DNA from: Burkholderia cepacia ATCC 25416
Lineage (GTDB): Bacteria; Pseudomonadota; Gammaproteobacteria; Burkholderiales; Burkholderiaceae
Assembly (NCBI RefSeq): GCF_001411495.1
Contig: NZ_CP012982.1
Coordinates: forward strand, 3,224,001-3,288,000
DNA length: 64,000 nucleotides
Direction of reading: 5' to 3'
Below are positions 1 to 8,189 of the stretch, one piece after another. The notes under the pieces are model-generated. The model saw only the letters and a program-made list of their open reading frames with translations. It searched no databases and had not been told where the DNA came from. The position numbers and the translations under genes were made by a program. Numbering within the stretch: the stretch's first letter is position 1; each line of letters starts with the position of its first letter.

Positions 1-931
1 CGAGCGGCAAGCGTCCCGATACGATGAAGTCGCGTTGCTCCACGACCACTTCACCCGTCGACGCGTCCACCGGCTCCGCGTGCAACACCTTGCAGCGCAA
101 GAACCCCGGCTTCAAATGCAGCTTGTCCGCCAGCGTCTTCGCCCACTTCGATCCCCGAAATGCCTTGAACAACCCCTTCGCCGCCGCGGCCATGTTCATG
201 ATCGGTGGTCCGCCCACCAACACGGGCCTTCCTGCCGGAATCGGCAGCATCACCGAACTCGGCATCGACGGATAGGTTCGATCGGTATGCGCGCTGTTAT
301 GCGGTGGCGGCTCCATCCCGATCGACCAGCAACTCAACGCCTCCAGCGCCATGTACGACATCGGATCGTTGTTGGCGAGCACCGTCTTGCTGCCCATGAA
401 CGATTCCCCGTCATTTGACGGTTCGAACTCGGCCGGCGGCGGGGCAAACGATTCGCCAAGCGGAAAATGCAAACCCGGAACGTGATACGCATGCGTTCCG
501 GCCGTGGCCCGCATCATGCCGTTCACGAAAATCGGCCTGCCGCTGCCGCCACCCGATCCGACGTTCGAGCCAAGATCGTCGCTGATGCGATTCTTGATCG
601 TGTTGGCTGCTTTCGCCAGTTTCATCCCCTCGGCGACATTGGGGTCGCTGGTCAGTTCATTGACCTGCTGGCCCGCTTCATCGGCGAGGTGTTCGAGCTT
701 CGCCACATCTTCAGGGTGATCTTCGATGTATTCGGCCACCTTCTCCTGCACGATCATCATCGCAATGCAGCCGGCCACAGCCTTTGCGGCCTGGATGTAC
801 TCGCGCAGATCGAGCATGAACCCGACATGGGGGTGCGGCAGGAACACCGGTGGCGTACCCGGCGTGACCAGTACCGAATGAACGTCCACGCCAACAACGG
901 GATCCAGATGCTTGACGGCCAGAAGTGCCAC
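1..931 (-). CDS. Rhs-family T6SS effector, N-terminal part (PAAR-like domain)
   Basis: This frame has no stop and runs off the left edge, so only about 310 N-terminal residues are visible. The proposed start is GTG at 931, preceded by GAGCGGGG and 14 bases after the previous gene. An alanine-rich helical segment (about residues 45-110) leads to a PAAR-like region with motifs such as GSKTVLANNDPMSYM and PAGRPVLVGGPP. The last residues (VVEQRDFIVSGRLPL) look like the beginning of an Rhs repeat cage. In this family the PAAR-like tip sits on the VgrG spike and the missing C-terminus carries a variable toxin. The order vgrG, middle gene, rhs supports effector cargo. The toxin type and its immunity gene lie outside the window. 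Confidence 0.8.
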   Translation of the reverse strand, partial: MALLAVKHLDPVVGVDVHSVLVTPGTPPVFLPHPHVGFMLDLREYIQAAKAVAGCIAMMIVQEKVAEYIEDHPEDVAKLEHLADEAGQQVNELTSDPNVAEGMKLAKAANTIKNRISDDLGSNVGSGGGSGRPIFVNGMMRATAGTHAYHVPGLHFPLGESFAPPPAEFEPSNDGESFMGSKTVLANNDPMSYMALEALSCWSIGMEPPPHNSAHTDRTYPSMPSSVMLPIPAGRPVLVGGPPIMNMAAAAKGLFKAFRGSKWAKTLADKLHLKPGFLRCKVLHAEPVDASTGEVVVEQRDFIVSGRLPL

Positions 932-945
932 GGTTTCGCCCCCGC

Positions 946-2211
946 TCAGCGACCACTGCGCAACGCCGCGACCTTCTCGCTCAACGCGTTGCGCCGTTGG
1001 TCCTGTACACCGAGCTGCGACACCATCCACTCGACAACCATCGGCAGATTGCTGTTCGCCCGCATCGGCTCGTCGATCATCAATCCCGCATCGAGCGCGT
1101 TGAACCCGGCCTCCAGCGCATGGTCACGCTCCCCTGCCCGCTCCCAGCACACCGCGCTCATCCGCCATGCCTCGACCGTCATCAGCCCGTCCTTCGCGGC
1201 GGTAGTCGACGCCACCGCACGCTCATAGCAATACGCCGAGTGCGCATAATCCCCGTGCGTCAGATGCACGCTCGCTTCGCCGAACAAACCATTCGCGACA
1301 AGCTTGTGCCCGGCCGGATGCCCTGCTTCGACCGCACGCATCCCGCTGCTGACAGCGCTGCGATACGCTTCGATCGCACGCGCGCGATCGCGCCACTTCA
1401 GATATGCCGAACCTGCGATCAAATGGACGACCACGCACTGATCAAACCACTCCTCGCGTTCCGCGACGCCCAGTGCCGCCGCACGCAGTTCCTCGAGCCG
1501 TGCGGGACTGCCGCCTTCGATCATCTCGGTCAGCATCACGAAGTGCCGTCGGAACTCGCCGCTCGGCCCGCGCTCGCCCGATTCCGCCAGCAATTCGCGC
1601 GGCACACTCGCCATCGAATATTTTCCCCGTACGACACGCACTGCCGCCCGATGCCGTTGCATCAACGCAGCAAACGGTGCGATTTCGATACGCGGCACGA
1701 CAAAGCGCAATCGCTCGGCAAGCTGCGGCGCGATTGCAATGATCGACAGCACATCGTCCATCCATCGCACCCATGCCGCGTCATCCCGCACTTTCGCCGG
1801 CTCCAGCACGAACACCATCGCCGGAAAAACATCCGGATGGTGCTGCATCAGGCTGTCGGTAACCGCGAACAGATACAGCAACGGATTCTTGCCGTCGTCA
1901 TACGGCGGCTGCCAGTTCGCACGCACGCCCTGCGCATCAGACCCCTCTCGCCGGCTGTCGTAGAACGCAACGAGTTCATCCGTCAATGCCTTTGCATAAC
2001 CCGATTCATCGACGAACGACGCCCGCATCGTCCTGACCGCGCACGACGTCTCGTCCTGAACCTGGAAATACAGCCGCACGAGTTCCGAATCGGTCTCGTC
2101 GGTCTGCCAGACCATCAACCTCGCGGCTTTGTCTTTCGCGAAACTCATCCAGTCCGCATGCGCATCCATGAACCTGCGCTCCACCGGATTGGTCGGCTGC
2201 CAGTTCTGCAT
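946..2211 (-). CDS. uncharacterised TPR-like protein between vgrG and rhs (candidate loading factor)
   Basis: This 421-residue cytosolic protein has no signal peptide or membrane segment. I do not recognise a named domain, and I see nothing resembling the known T6SS adaptor families (DUF4123, Eag/DUF1795, DUF2169). The N-terminal half is mixed and rich in Trp and aromatic residues. The C-terminal half (about 235-400) looks like helical repeats, for example AYLKWRDRARAIEAYRSAV and HGDYAHSAYCYERAVAS, a TPR-style pattern. It starts 15 bases after vgrG and ends 14 bases before the rhs gene, exactly where adaptors or chaperones normally lie, so a role in loading the Rhs effector is a reasonable inference. 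GGAGG about 10 bases upstream supports the ATG. Confidence 0.75.
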   Translation of the reverse strand: MQNWQPTNPVERRFMDAHADWMSFAKDKAARLMVWQTDETDSELVRLYFQVQDETSCAVRTMRASFVDESGYAKALTDELVAFYDSRREGSDAQGVRANWQPPYDDGKNPLLYLFAVTDSLMQHHPDVFPAMVFVLEPAKVRDDAAWVRWMDDVLSIIAIAPQLAERLRFVVPRIEIAPFAALMQRHRAAVRVVRGKYSMASVPRELLAESGERGPSGEFRRHFVMLTEMIEGGSPARLEELRAAALGVAEREEWFDQCVVVHLIAGSAYLKWRDRARAIEAYRSAVSSGMRAVEAGHPAGHKLVANGLFGEASVHLTHGDYAHSAYCYERAVASTTAAKDGLMTVEAWRMSAVCWERAGERDHALEAGFNALDAGLMIDEPMRANSNLPMVVEWMVSQLGVQDQRRNALSEKVAALRSGR

Positions 2212-2226
2212 TCGTGCGGGCCTCCG

Positions 2227-4431
2227 TCACGGGTTCAGTTTCAGGACGGCGCCTTCGACCGTGTGCTCCGCAGTCGCCGACGACGTCACCGTCTTGCCGT
2301 TCACGCTGTGGGTGTTCGTGCCGGTCGACGCGACGTTGACGCCCTGGATCATGATGGTGCCGTCGCTTTTCATCACGATGCTCGACATCCCGCAGACGAG
2401 CGCAAGCTGATCGCCTGCGTTGACGAGCACCTGATGCTGCACGTTCGTCGTATGGTTCGCGCCGACGTTGACGGTGTGCTCACCGCCGACCGTGTGCGTG
2501 TGCGCATTCGCAATCGTCGAAGTGCGCGTGCCGATCTCTTCGGTATGCGCCGACGCAACCAGCGTCTTCATGTCCTGCGACGTCGTCTGATACATCTGTC
2601 CGACGTTCAGCGTCTTGGCTTCACCGATTGTTTCGGTCTTGGCTTTTGCAACCGTCTCGGTGTGCGCGCCACCGATGGTCGCGTCCCGATTCGCGGCAAT
2701 CGTCACGGTTTCGTTCTGTCCGACCGTTCGCGTCCGGTTGCCGACGACCCCATGCGTCTCGTTCGCCCCGATCTGCGCGACCCGGTTCTGCCCGATATTC
2801 ACCGTCTCGTTCTGCCCCACGCTCCGTTGCCGGTTGTTCTTCACCTGCATCGTTTCGTCGTTCCCGACCGTATGCGTATGGTTGTTCCCGACGGAAAGCG
2901 AATGATCGAGTTCCGTCTCCGCATCGAAATTCCGTTCTGCGTGCATCCACAGCTGCTCGGCGCCCTTCTTGTCCTCGAAGCGGAACGCATTCGCATGCTC
3001 GGTCGTACCGCCCGGTGACGAGCGCGACAGCAACCCGCTCTGCGTCGCGCTTCCGGGCAGCCCCCACGGCGGCATCTTTTCGCCGTTGTAAACCCGCCCG
3101 GTCACGATCGGCTCGTCCGGATCGCCGTTCAGGAAATCCACGACGACCTCGTCGCCCACCCGCGGAATCTGCACACCACCGAACCCGCCCCCGGCCCAAG
3201 GACTCGACACCCGCACCCAGCACGACGAATCCTGATTGCTTTGCCCATATCGATCCCACCGGAACTGCAGCTTCACGCGCCCGTATTGATCGGTCCAGAT
3301 TTCCTCCCCCGGCGGCCCGACCACGGTGGCCGTCTGCGGCCCGTTGGTGCGTGGCCGCGGCGTGTCGCGCGGTGACCGGTAAGGCAGGCTCGACGGCTGC
3401 ACGAGCATCATCGTCTGATGCACCACAGCCTCCGCGCCCTGATCGCTCGCATACGCGTTCTCCTGAAAGCGGTACTGGCACCGCACGATCAGGTATTCGC
3501 GGTTCTGGTCGGCGCGCGGGCAACGTTCGAGCGTGAACAGGTAACCGGGCGCGACACCGCGCACATCGGTATCGGCGCTCGCCCGCTCATGCTCGGCCTG
3601 CTGCTCCTCGAGCCGAACGCGGCTGTAATGTGCGCCCGGCGCATCGTCGCGATAGCCGCCCGGCCACTCGAACGACGCAAAACTGTCGTGATCGTGCCCA
3701 CGCGGATCGACCTTCTGCGACGAAAGATCGGCACGCGGCTTCGTATAGTCGTAGTCGGTGGTCTGGTGCCGGCCGACGCTCACTTCCTGCGCGGGCAGCC
3801 AGCCGTCGATGCGCTCCTCGTCGGCGATCGCTGTGCGGTCGCGCGCGATGTACGGAATCGTCTCGTAGCCGGGCAGCGCCGTGTGCGACGACATCGCGTC
3901 GCCCAGCATCAGCGTATGCGTATCCTCGGCGTGCCTGAACCAGAAGTAGATCCCCTCGAACTCCATCAGCCGCGACACGAACGCGGCGTCGGTCTCGTTG
4001 TACTGCACGCAGTAATCGCGCGGCACGTACGTCTCCGCCAGGTGGCTCTCGATCGGAAAGCCGTACGTCGACAGGACCTCCTGCACGATCTCCGGCACGG
4101 TCTTGTTCTGGAAGATCCGGCAATCGGAGCGGCGCGTCGCGAGCCACAACCAGGGCCGCACGATCAGCTCGTAGCCGTAGTACCGCTCGGCGCGCCGGCC
4201 GGCGAGCGACGCGCGCGCCACGATGCCGTTCAGGTAGCGCGTCGACAGGTCCTGCTGTTCGATCCGGACCGTCACGGGCTTGCCGAGCATGTCCTTCAGC
4301 GACAGGCTGTGACTGTCAGCGAGCGCCTCGATCCGGAATTCGAACAGCCGGCCGAGTTCGTCGCTGCCGTCGAGCGTATGGAACTTGAGGTCGTCGCCGT
4401 GCGGGCTGTCGAGTGTGAATACGCGATTCAA
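2227..4431 (-). CDS. tssI: T6SS spike protein VgrG (TssI)
   Basis: VgrG trimers form the needle tip of the T6SS. The gp27-like N-terminus begins NRVFTLDSPHG and contains YCVQYNETDAAFVSRLMEFEGIYFWF. The gp5 OB-fold core follows (DQYGRVKLQFRWDRYG, WVRVSSPWAGGGFGG, GDEVVVDFLNGDPDEPIVTGRVYN). The C-terminal third is a beta-helix of short G-N-E-T/H-T-V repeats. The chosen start is TTG at 4431, whose TTGA overlaps the clpV stop and follows GGAGA; the frame stays open upstream only as an antisense-type shadow of clpV. The product is 734 residues, within the family range. No extra C-terminal toxin domain is evident, so this looks like a structural, cargo-carrying VgrG serving the downstream rhs gene. 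Confidence 0.95.
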   Translation of the reverse strand: MNRVFTLDSPHGDDLKFHTLDGSDELGRLFEFRIEALADSHSLSLKDMLGKPVTVRIEQQDLSTRYLNGIVARASLAGRRAERYYGYELIVRPWLWLATRRSDCRIFQNKTVPEIVQEVLSTYGFPIESHLAETYVPRDYCVQYNETDAAFVSRLMEFEGIYFWFRHAEDTHTLMLGDAMSSHTALPGYETIPYIARDRTAIADEERIDGWLPAQEVSVGRHQTTDYDYTKPRADLSSQKVDPRGHDHDSFASFEWPGGYRDDAPGAHYSRVRLEEQQAEHERASADTDVRGVAPGYLFTLERCPRADQNREYLIVRCQYRFQENAYASDQGAEAVVHQTMMLVQPSSLPYRSPRDTPRPRTNGPQTATVVGPPGEEIWTDQYGRVKLQFRWDRYGQSNQDSSCWVRVSSPWAGGGFGGVQIPRVGDEVVVDFLNGDPDEPIVTGRVYNGEKMPPWGLPGSATQSGLLSRSSPGGTTEHANAFRFEDKKGAEQLWMHAERNFDAETELDHSLSVGNNHTHTVGNDETMQVKNNRQRSVGQNETVNIGQNRVAQIGANETHGVVGNRTRTVGQNETVTIAANRDATIGGAHTETVAKAKTETIGEAKTLNVGQMYQTTSQDMKTLVASAHTEEIGTRTSTIANAHTHTVGGEHTVNVGANHTTNVQHQVLVNAGDQLALVCGMSSIVMKSDGTIMIQGVNVASTGTNTHSVNGKTVTSSATAEHTVEGAVLKLNP

Positions 4432-7088
4432 GTCGTCTCCTCCTCGTCGAACCGGTATGCGAATTCGCCGTCGGCCGCGCCCAGCTCGATCGACGACAGC
4501 GTGCGGCCCTCGAGCGTCGCCTGCAGGATCGCGCGGCCGATGCGCGGCATCACGGTATGCGTGAGGATCGCGTCGACCATCCGGCCGCCGGACTCGATCG
4601 TCCGGCAGCGCTCGACGACCAGCGCGGTCGCCGCATCGGTGCAGCGCAGCCGGATGCCGTGATGCGCGTCGATCCGTTGCTCGATCCGCCGCAACTGCAG
4701 GGCGACGATCCTCGCAAGCGTCGCGTCGGTGAGCGGGTAGTACGGCACGACGGTCAGCCGGCCGAGCAGCGCGGCGGGAAACACGTCGAGCAGCGGCGCG
4801 CGCAGTGCATCGGCGAGCGTCTGCACGTCGGGCAGGCGCTCGGGATCGCGGCACAGCTGCATCACGCGATCGGCGCCGACGTTCGACGTCAGCAGGATCA
4901 CCGTATGCCGGAAATCGATGTCGCGCCCCTCGCCGTCCTCCATCCAGCCCTTGTCGAACACCTGGAAGAAAATCTCGTGCACGTCGCGGTGCGCCTTCTC
5001 GATCTCGTCGAGCAGCACGACGCTATACGGGCGCCGGCGCACGGCCTCGGTGAGCACGCCACCCTGCCCGTAGCCGACATAGCCGGGCGGCGCGCCCTTC
5101 AGCGTCGACACGGTATGCGCCTCCTGGAACTCGCTCATGTTGATGGTGATCGCGTTGTGTTCGCCGCCGTACAGCGTGTCGGCCAGCGCGAGCGCGGTTT
5201 CGGTCTTGCCGACGCCGGACGGCCCGCACAGCAGGAACACGCCATGCGGTTTCTTCGGGTCGTCCAGCCTGGCGCGCGCGGTCTGGATGCGCTCGGCGAT
5301 CAGCTCGACCGCGTGCTTCTGGCCGACGACGCGTTCGCCGAGCGTATCGGCGAGCTTCAGCACGGCCTGCGTTTCGTCGCGCACCATCCGGCCGAGCGGA
5401 ATGCCGGTCCAGTCGGCGACGACGGCGGCCACGGCGTGCGTGTCGACGGCGGGCAGCACGAGCGGCGCATCGCCCTGCAGGTCGGCCAGCGCCTGCTGGG
5501 CGGCCGACAGGCGGGTTTGAGCGACGACGCGCGCGTCGGCGTCGAGCACGTGCGACGGGTCGTCGTCGAGCAGCAACGCGCGGGCATCGACGATCGCCGT
5601 CAACGCGTCGCGTTCGGTCTGCCAGCGCGTGTCGAGCCGGTCGAGCTCGGCTCGGGCGGTGGCGATGTCGTGATCGATCGCATCGCGCCGCGCGATGTCG
5701 CCGGTGCCGAGCGCGCATTCGCGTCCGATCCGCTCCTGTTCGACGCGCAGGCTGTCGATGCGGCGGCGCGCATCCTCGATCGGCGCGGGCACCGCGTGTT
5801 GGCTGACGGCGACGCGCGCGCAGGCCGTGTCGAGCAGGCTGATCGCCTTGTCCGGCAACTGGCGGGCGGGAATGTAGCGGTGCGACAGCGTGACGGCGGC
5901 CTGCAGCGCGTCGTCGAGCACGAGCACGCGGTGATGCGCCTCGAGCTTCCCGGCCAGGCCGCGCAGCATCGTCAGCGCGGCCGCCTCTTCCGGTTCGTGC
6001 ACGTGCACGAGCTGGAAGCGTCGCGTCAGCGCCGGGTCCTTCTCGATGTACTGCTTGTACTCGGACCACGTGGTCGCGCCGATCGTGCGCAGCAGGCCGC
6101 GCGCGAGCGCGGGCTTCAGCAGGTTCGCGGCGTCGCCGGTGCCGGCGGCCCCGCCCGCGCCGACGAGCGTGTGGACTTCATCGATGAACAGGATCGCCGG
6201 CCGCTCGGACGACATCGCCTCGTCGATCACGCCGCGCAGCCGGCTCTCGAACTCGCCCTTCACGCTCGCGCCGGCCTGCAGCAGCCCGATGTCGAGCAGG
6301 TACAGCGCGACGTCGCGCAGCGACGGCGGCACGTCGCCGGCGGCGATCCGCAGCGCGAAGCCTTCCGCAACGGCCGTCTTGCCGACGCCGGCCTCGCCGA
6401 CCAGCAGCGGGTTGTTCTGCCGGCGCCGCAGCAGGATGTCGACGATCTGGCGAATCTCGGCGTCGCGCCCGATGACCGGGTCGATCTCGCCGGCCCGCGC
6501 GCGGGCGGTCAGGTCGACGGCGAAGCGTGCGAGCGCCGGGCCGTCCGCGGCGCCGGCCGCGCCGCGCATCGCCGTGCCGCCGCCCGGCGTCGCTTGCCCG
6601 GCCGGCGGCGCCTCGGGCGAGCCTTCGACGATCGATTCGAGCGCGTCGGCGAGCACGTCCGGCACGATGCGCTCGAATTCGCGCGTGATCGCCAGCAGCA
6701 CGTTGCGCAACTGCGGCGTCTTCAGGATGGCGAGCAGCAGCACCGCGCCGCGAATGCGCGTCGCGTCGTACTTCAGCGTCGCGTATACCCACGCACGTTC
6801 GACGGCGTCGTCGATATGCACGGACAGATCCGACACCGAGCCCGCGCCGCGCGGCAGTTTGTCGAGCGCGGCGACGAGCCCGCGATCGATCGCGGCGTCG
6901 TCGATCGCGAAGTGGCGCAGCACGCGCTGCAGGTCGCCGTCGGGGCGTTGCAGCATCTGCTTGAACCAGTGCGCGAGCTCGACGTAAGGATTACCGCGCA
7001 ATCGGCAGAAGCCGGTCGCCTGCTCGAGCGTCTCGTAGAGGAACGGATTCAGTTTTCCGAACAGGTTGACGCGGCCGATATCGGACAT
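4428..7088 (-). CDS. tssH: T6SS sheath-disassembly AAA+ ATPase ClpV (TssH)
   Basis: ClpV unfolds the contracted TssB/TssC sheath so that subunits can be recycled. The protein has 886 residues, the usual length. An N-domain (1-150) is followed by two AAA+ modules. The first has Walker A GEAGVGKT at 231-238 and Walker B AILFIDEVHTLVGAGG. The second has Walker A GPSGVGKT near residue 620 and Walker B VVLLDEIEKAHRDV. Arginine-rich linker helices lie between the modules. It starts 12 bases after tssG and its TGA overlaps the vgrG TTG start, so translation is probably coupled. Confidence 0.97.
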   Translation of the reverse strand: MSDIGRVNLFGKLNPFLYETLEQATGFCRLRGNPYVELAHWFKQMLQRPDGDLQRVLRHFAIDDAAIDRGLVAALDKLPRGAGSVSDLSVHIDDAVERAWVYATLKYDATRIRGAVLLLAILKTPQLRNVLLAITREFERIVPDVLADALESIVEGSPEAPPAGQATPGGGTAMRGAAGAADGPALARFAVDLTARARAGEIDPVIGRDAEIRQIVDILLRRRQNNPLLVGEAGVGKTAVAEGFALRIAAGDVPPSLRDVALYLLDIGLLQAGASVKGEFESRLRGVIDEAMSSERPAILFIDEVHTLVGAGGAAGTGDAANLLKPALARGLLRTIGATTWSEYKQYIEKDPALTRRFQLVHVHEPEEAAALTMLRGLAGKLEAHHRVLVLDDALQAAVTLSHRYIPARQLPDKAISLLDTACARVAVSQHAVPAPIEDARRRIDSLRVEQERIGRECALGTGDIARRDAIDHDIATARAELDRLDTRWQTERDALTAIVDARALLLDDDPSHVLDADARVVAQTRLSAAQQALADLQGDAPLVLPAVDTHAVAAVVADWTGIPLGRMVRDETQAVLKLADTLGERVVGQKHAVELIAERIQTARARLDDPKKPHGVFLLCGPSGVGKTETALALADTLYGGEHNAITINMSEFQEAHTVSTLKGAPPGYVGYGQGGVLTEAVRRRPYSVVLLDEIEKAHRDVHEIFFQVFDKGWMEDGEGRDIDFRHTVILLTSNVGADRVMQLCRDPERLPDVQTLADALRAPLLDVFPAALLGRLTVVPYYPLTDATLARIVALQLRRIEQRIDAHHGIRLRCTDAATALVVERCRTIESGGRMVDAILTHTVMPRIGRAILQATLEGRTLSSIELGAADGEFAYRFDEEETT

Positions 7089-7100
7089 GACGGTTCCCGT

Positions 7101-8189
7101 TTAGGCGGTTTCGCGATGAAGGGGTGCGCCGGCGCGCCGCACGTCGTAGCGGACGACGAGGTCGCGCGCGGGGCCCGGTTCGAGCCGCTGCCCGAGCCAC
7201 GCGGTGCGGCCGATGCCCTGCGGTGCGCCGAGCGCGATCGCCGGCACCGCGTCGGCCGCCAGTTCGAGCTGCACGTCCCAGTCGAACTCGATACCGACGT
7301 ATTCGCGCACCCAGTGCGCGAGCTGCCGGGCATGCGGGCCGCCCGGCAGGAAGCGGCGGTACGCGTCGAGCGACAGCGGGCCGAGCACGATCCGGAAGCG
7401 CGACTGCGCATCGCGCACCGCGATGCCGAGCGCGACGGCGCCCAGCCGCAAGGTCGGCCGCGTCGCGCGGATCGTGCAGCGCTGCGACCGCTCGATCGCG
7501 ACCCATTGCGGCACGTGCTCGACGATGCGGGCCTCGACACCGAAATGCCGGCGCAGGATCTGCACGAGCCCTTCCGGGTTGCGCGTGTGCCGGACGAGAT
7601 GGCCGGCATGGAAATAACGCGCATGCGGCGCGAGCGTGTCGGCGTCGGCATGCGCGGCGGGATCGTTGTCGTGCGCCGCGCGCCCGATCAGGCTCGCGAC
7701 ATACCCGTCGAAGCGCGCGCGTTCCGGGCGATCGAGGCTCACCGTCGGCTGCGCGTCGGCCCACGCGCGGTAGAACAGCAGGATCAGCCGGTGATGAAAC
7801 AGGTCGGCGAACGCCGCAAACGTCGGGTCGTCGTGCTGTGCGGCGCGTTCGTACGCGTATTCGGTCAGGTGTGTCGGCAGCGGCCCGTTCGGGCCGAACA
7901 GCCCGAATCCGTGAATGGCAATGCGCGGCGGCACGGTGCCGTCGTCGGTCACGCCGGCGAGCATCGACGCCGCGAACGCGAGCGACGGTTGCTGCCCGAG
8001 CCGCACCGGCTCGTCGCGCGGCCGCGTGGCATGGCCGAGCGGCGCGCGGCCGGGCGACAGCGCATCGAGCCAGCGCAACGCCTGGAACAGGTCGTAACCG
8101 TGCGGTGCGGCACGCAGGCGCGCCCACCACGCGTCGCGGCGTGCGGCTTCGGTGGCCGTTCCGGCACGCGGAGACATGTCGCGCGTCAT
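7101..8189 (-). CDS. tssG: T6SS baseplate subunit TssG
   Basis: TssG (ImpH/VasB) is a baseplate wedge subunit that works with TssF, TssE and TssK. The 362-residue product has the family signatures WWARLRAAPHGYDLFQALRWL near the N-terminus and the central GLFGPNGPLPTHLTEYAYER. The C-terminal LGPLSLDAYRRFLPGG is also typical. The start chosen is ATG at 8189, which overlaps the tssF stop as ATGA; the frame is open further upstream only because it is antisense-like to tssF. Confidence 0.95.
   Translation of the reverse strand: MTRDMSPRAGTATEAARRDAWWARLRAAPHGYDLFQALRWLDALSPGRAPLGHATRPRDEPVRLGQQPSLAFAASMLAGVTDDGTVPPRIAIHGFGLFGPNGPLPTHLTEYAYERAAQHDDPTFAAFADLFHHRLILLFYRAWADAQPTVSLDRPERARFDGYVASLIGRAAHDNDPAAHADADTLAPHARYFHAGHLVRHTRNPEGLVQILRRHFGVEARIVEHVPQWVAIERSQRCTIRATRPTLRLGAVALGIAVRDAQSRFRIVLGPLSLDAYRRFLPGGPHARQLAHWVREYVGIEFDWDVQLELAADAVPAIALGAPQGIGRTAWLGQRLEPGPARDLVVRYDVRRAGAPLHRETA

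Noticed and set aside
2227..2900. Short tandem repeats that could be taken for CRISPR or a minisatellite
   Set aside because: They encode the G-N-E-T beta-helix repeats of VgrG and have no constant spacers.
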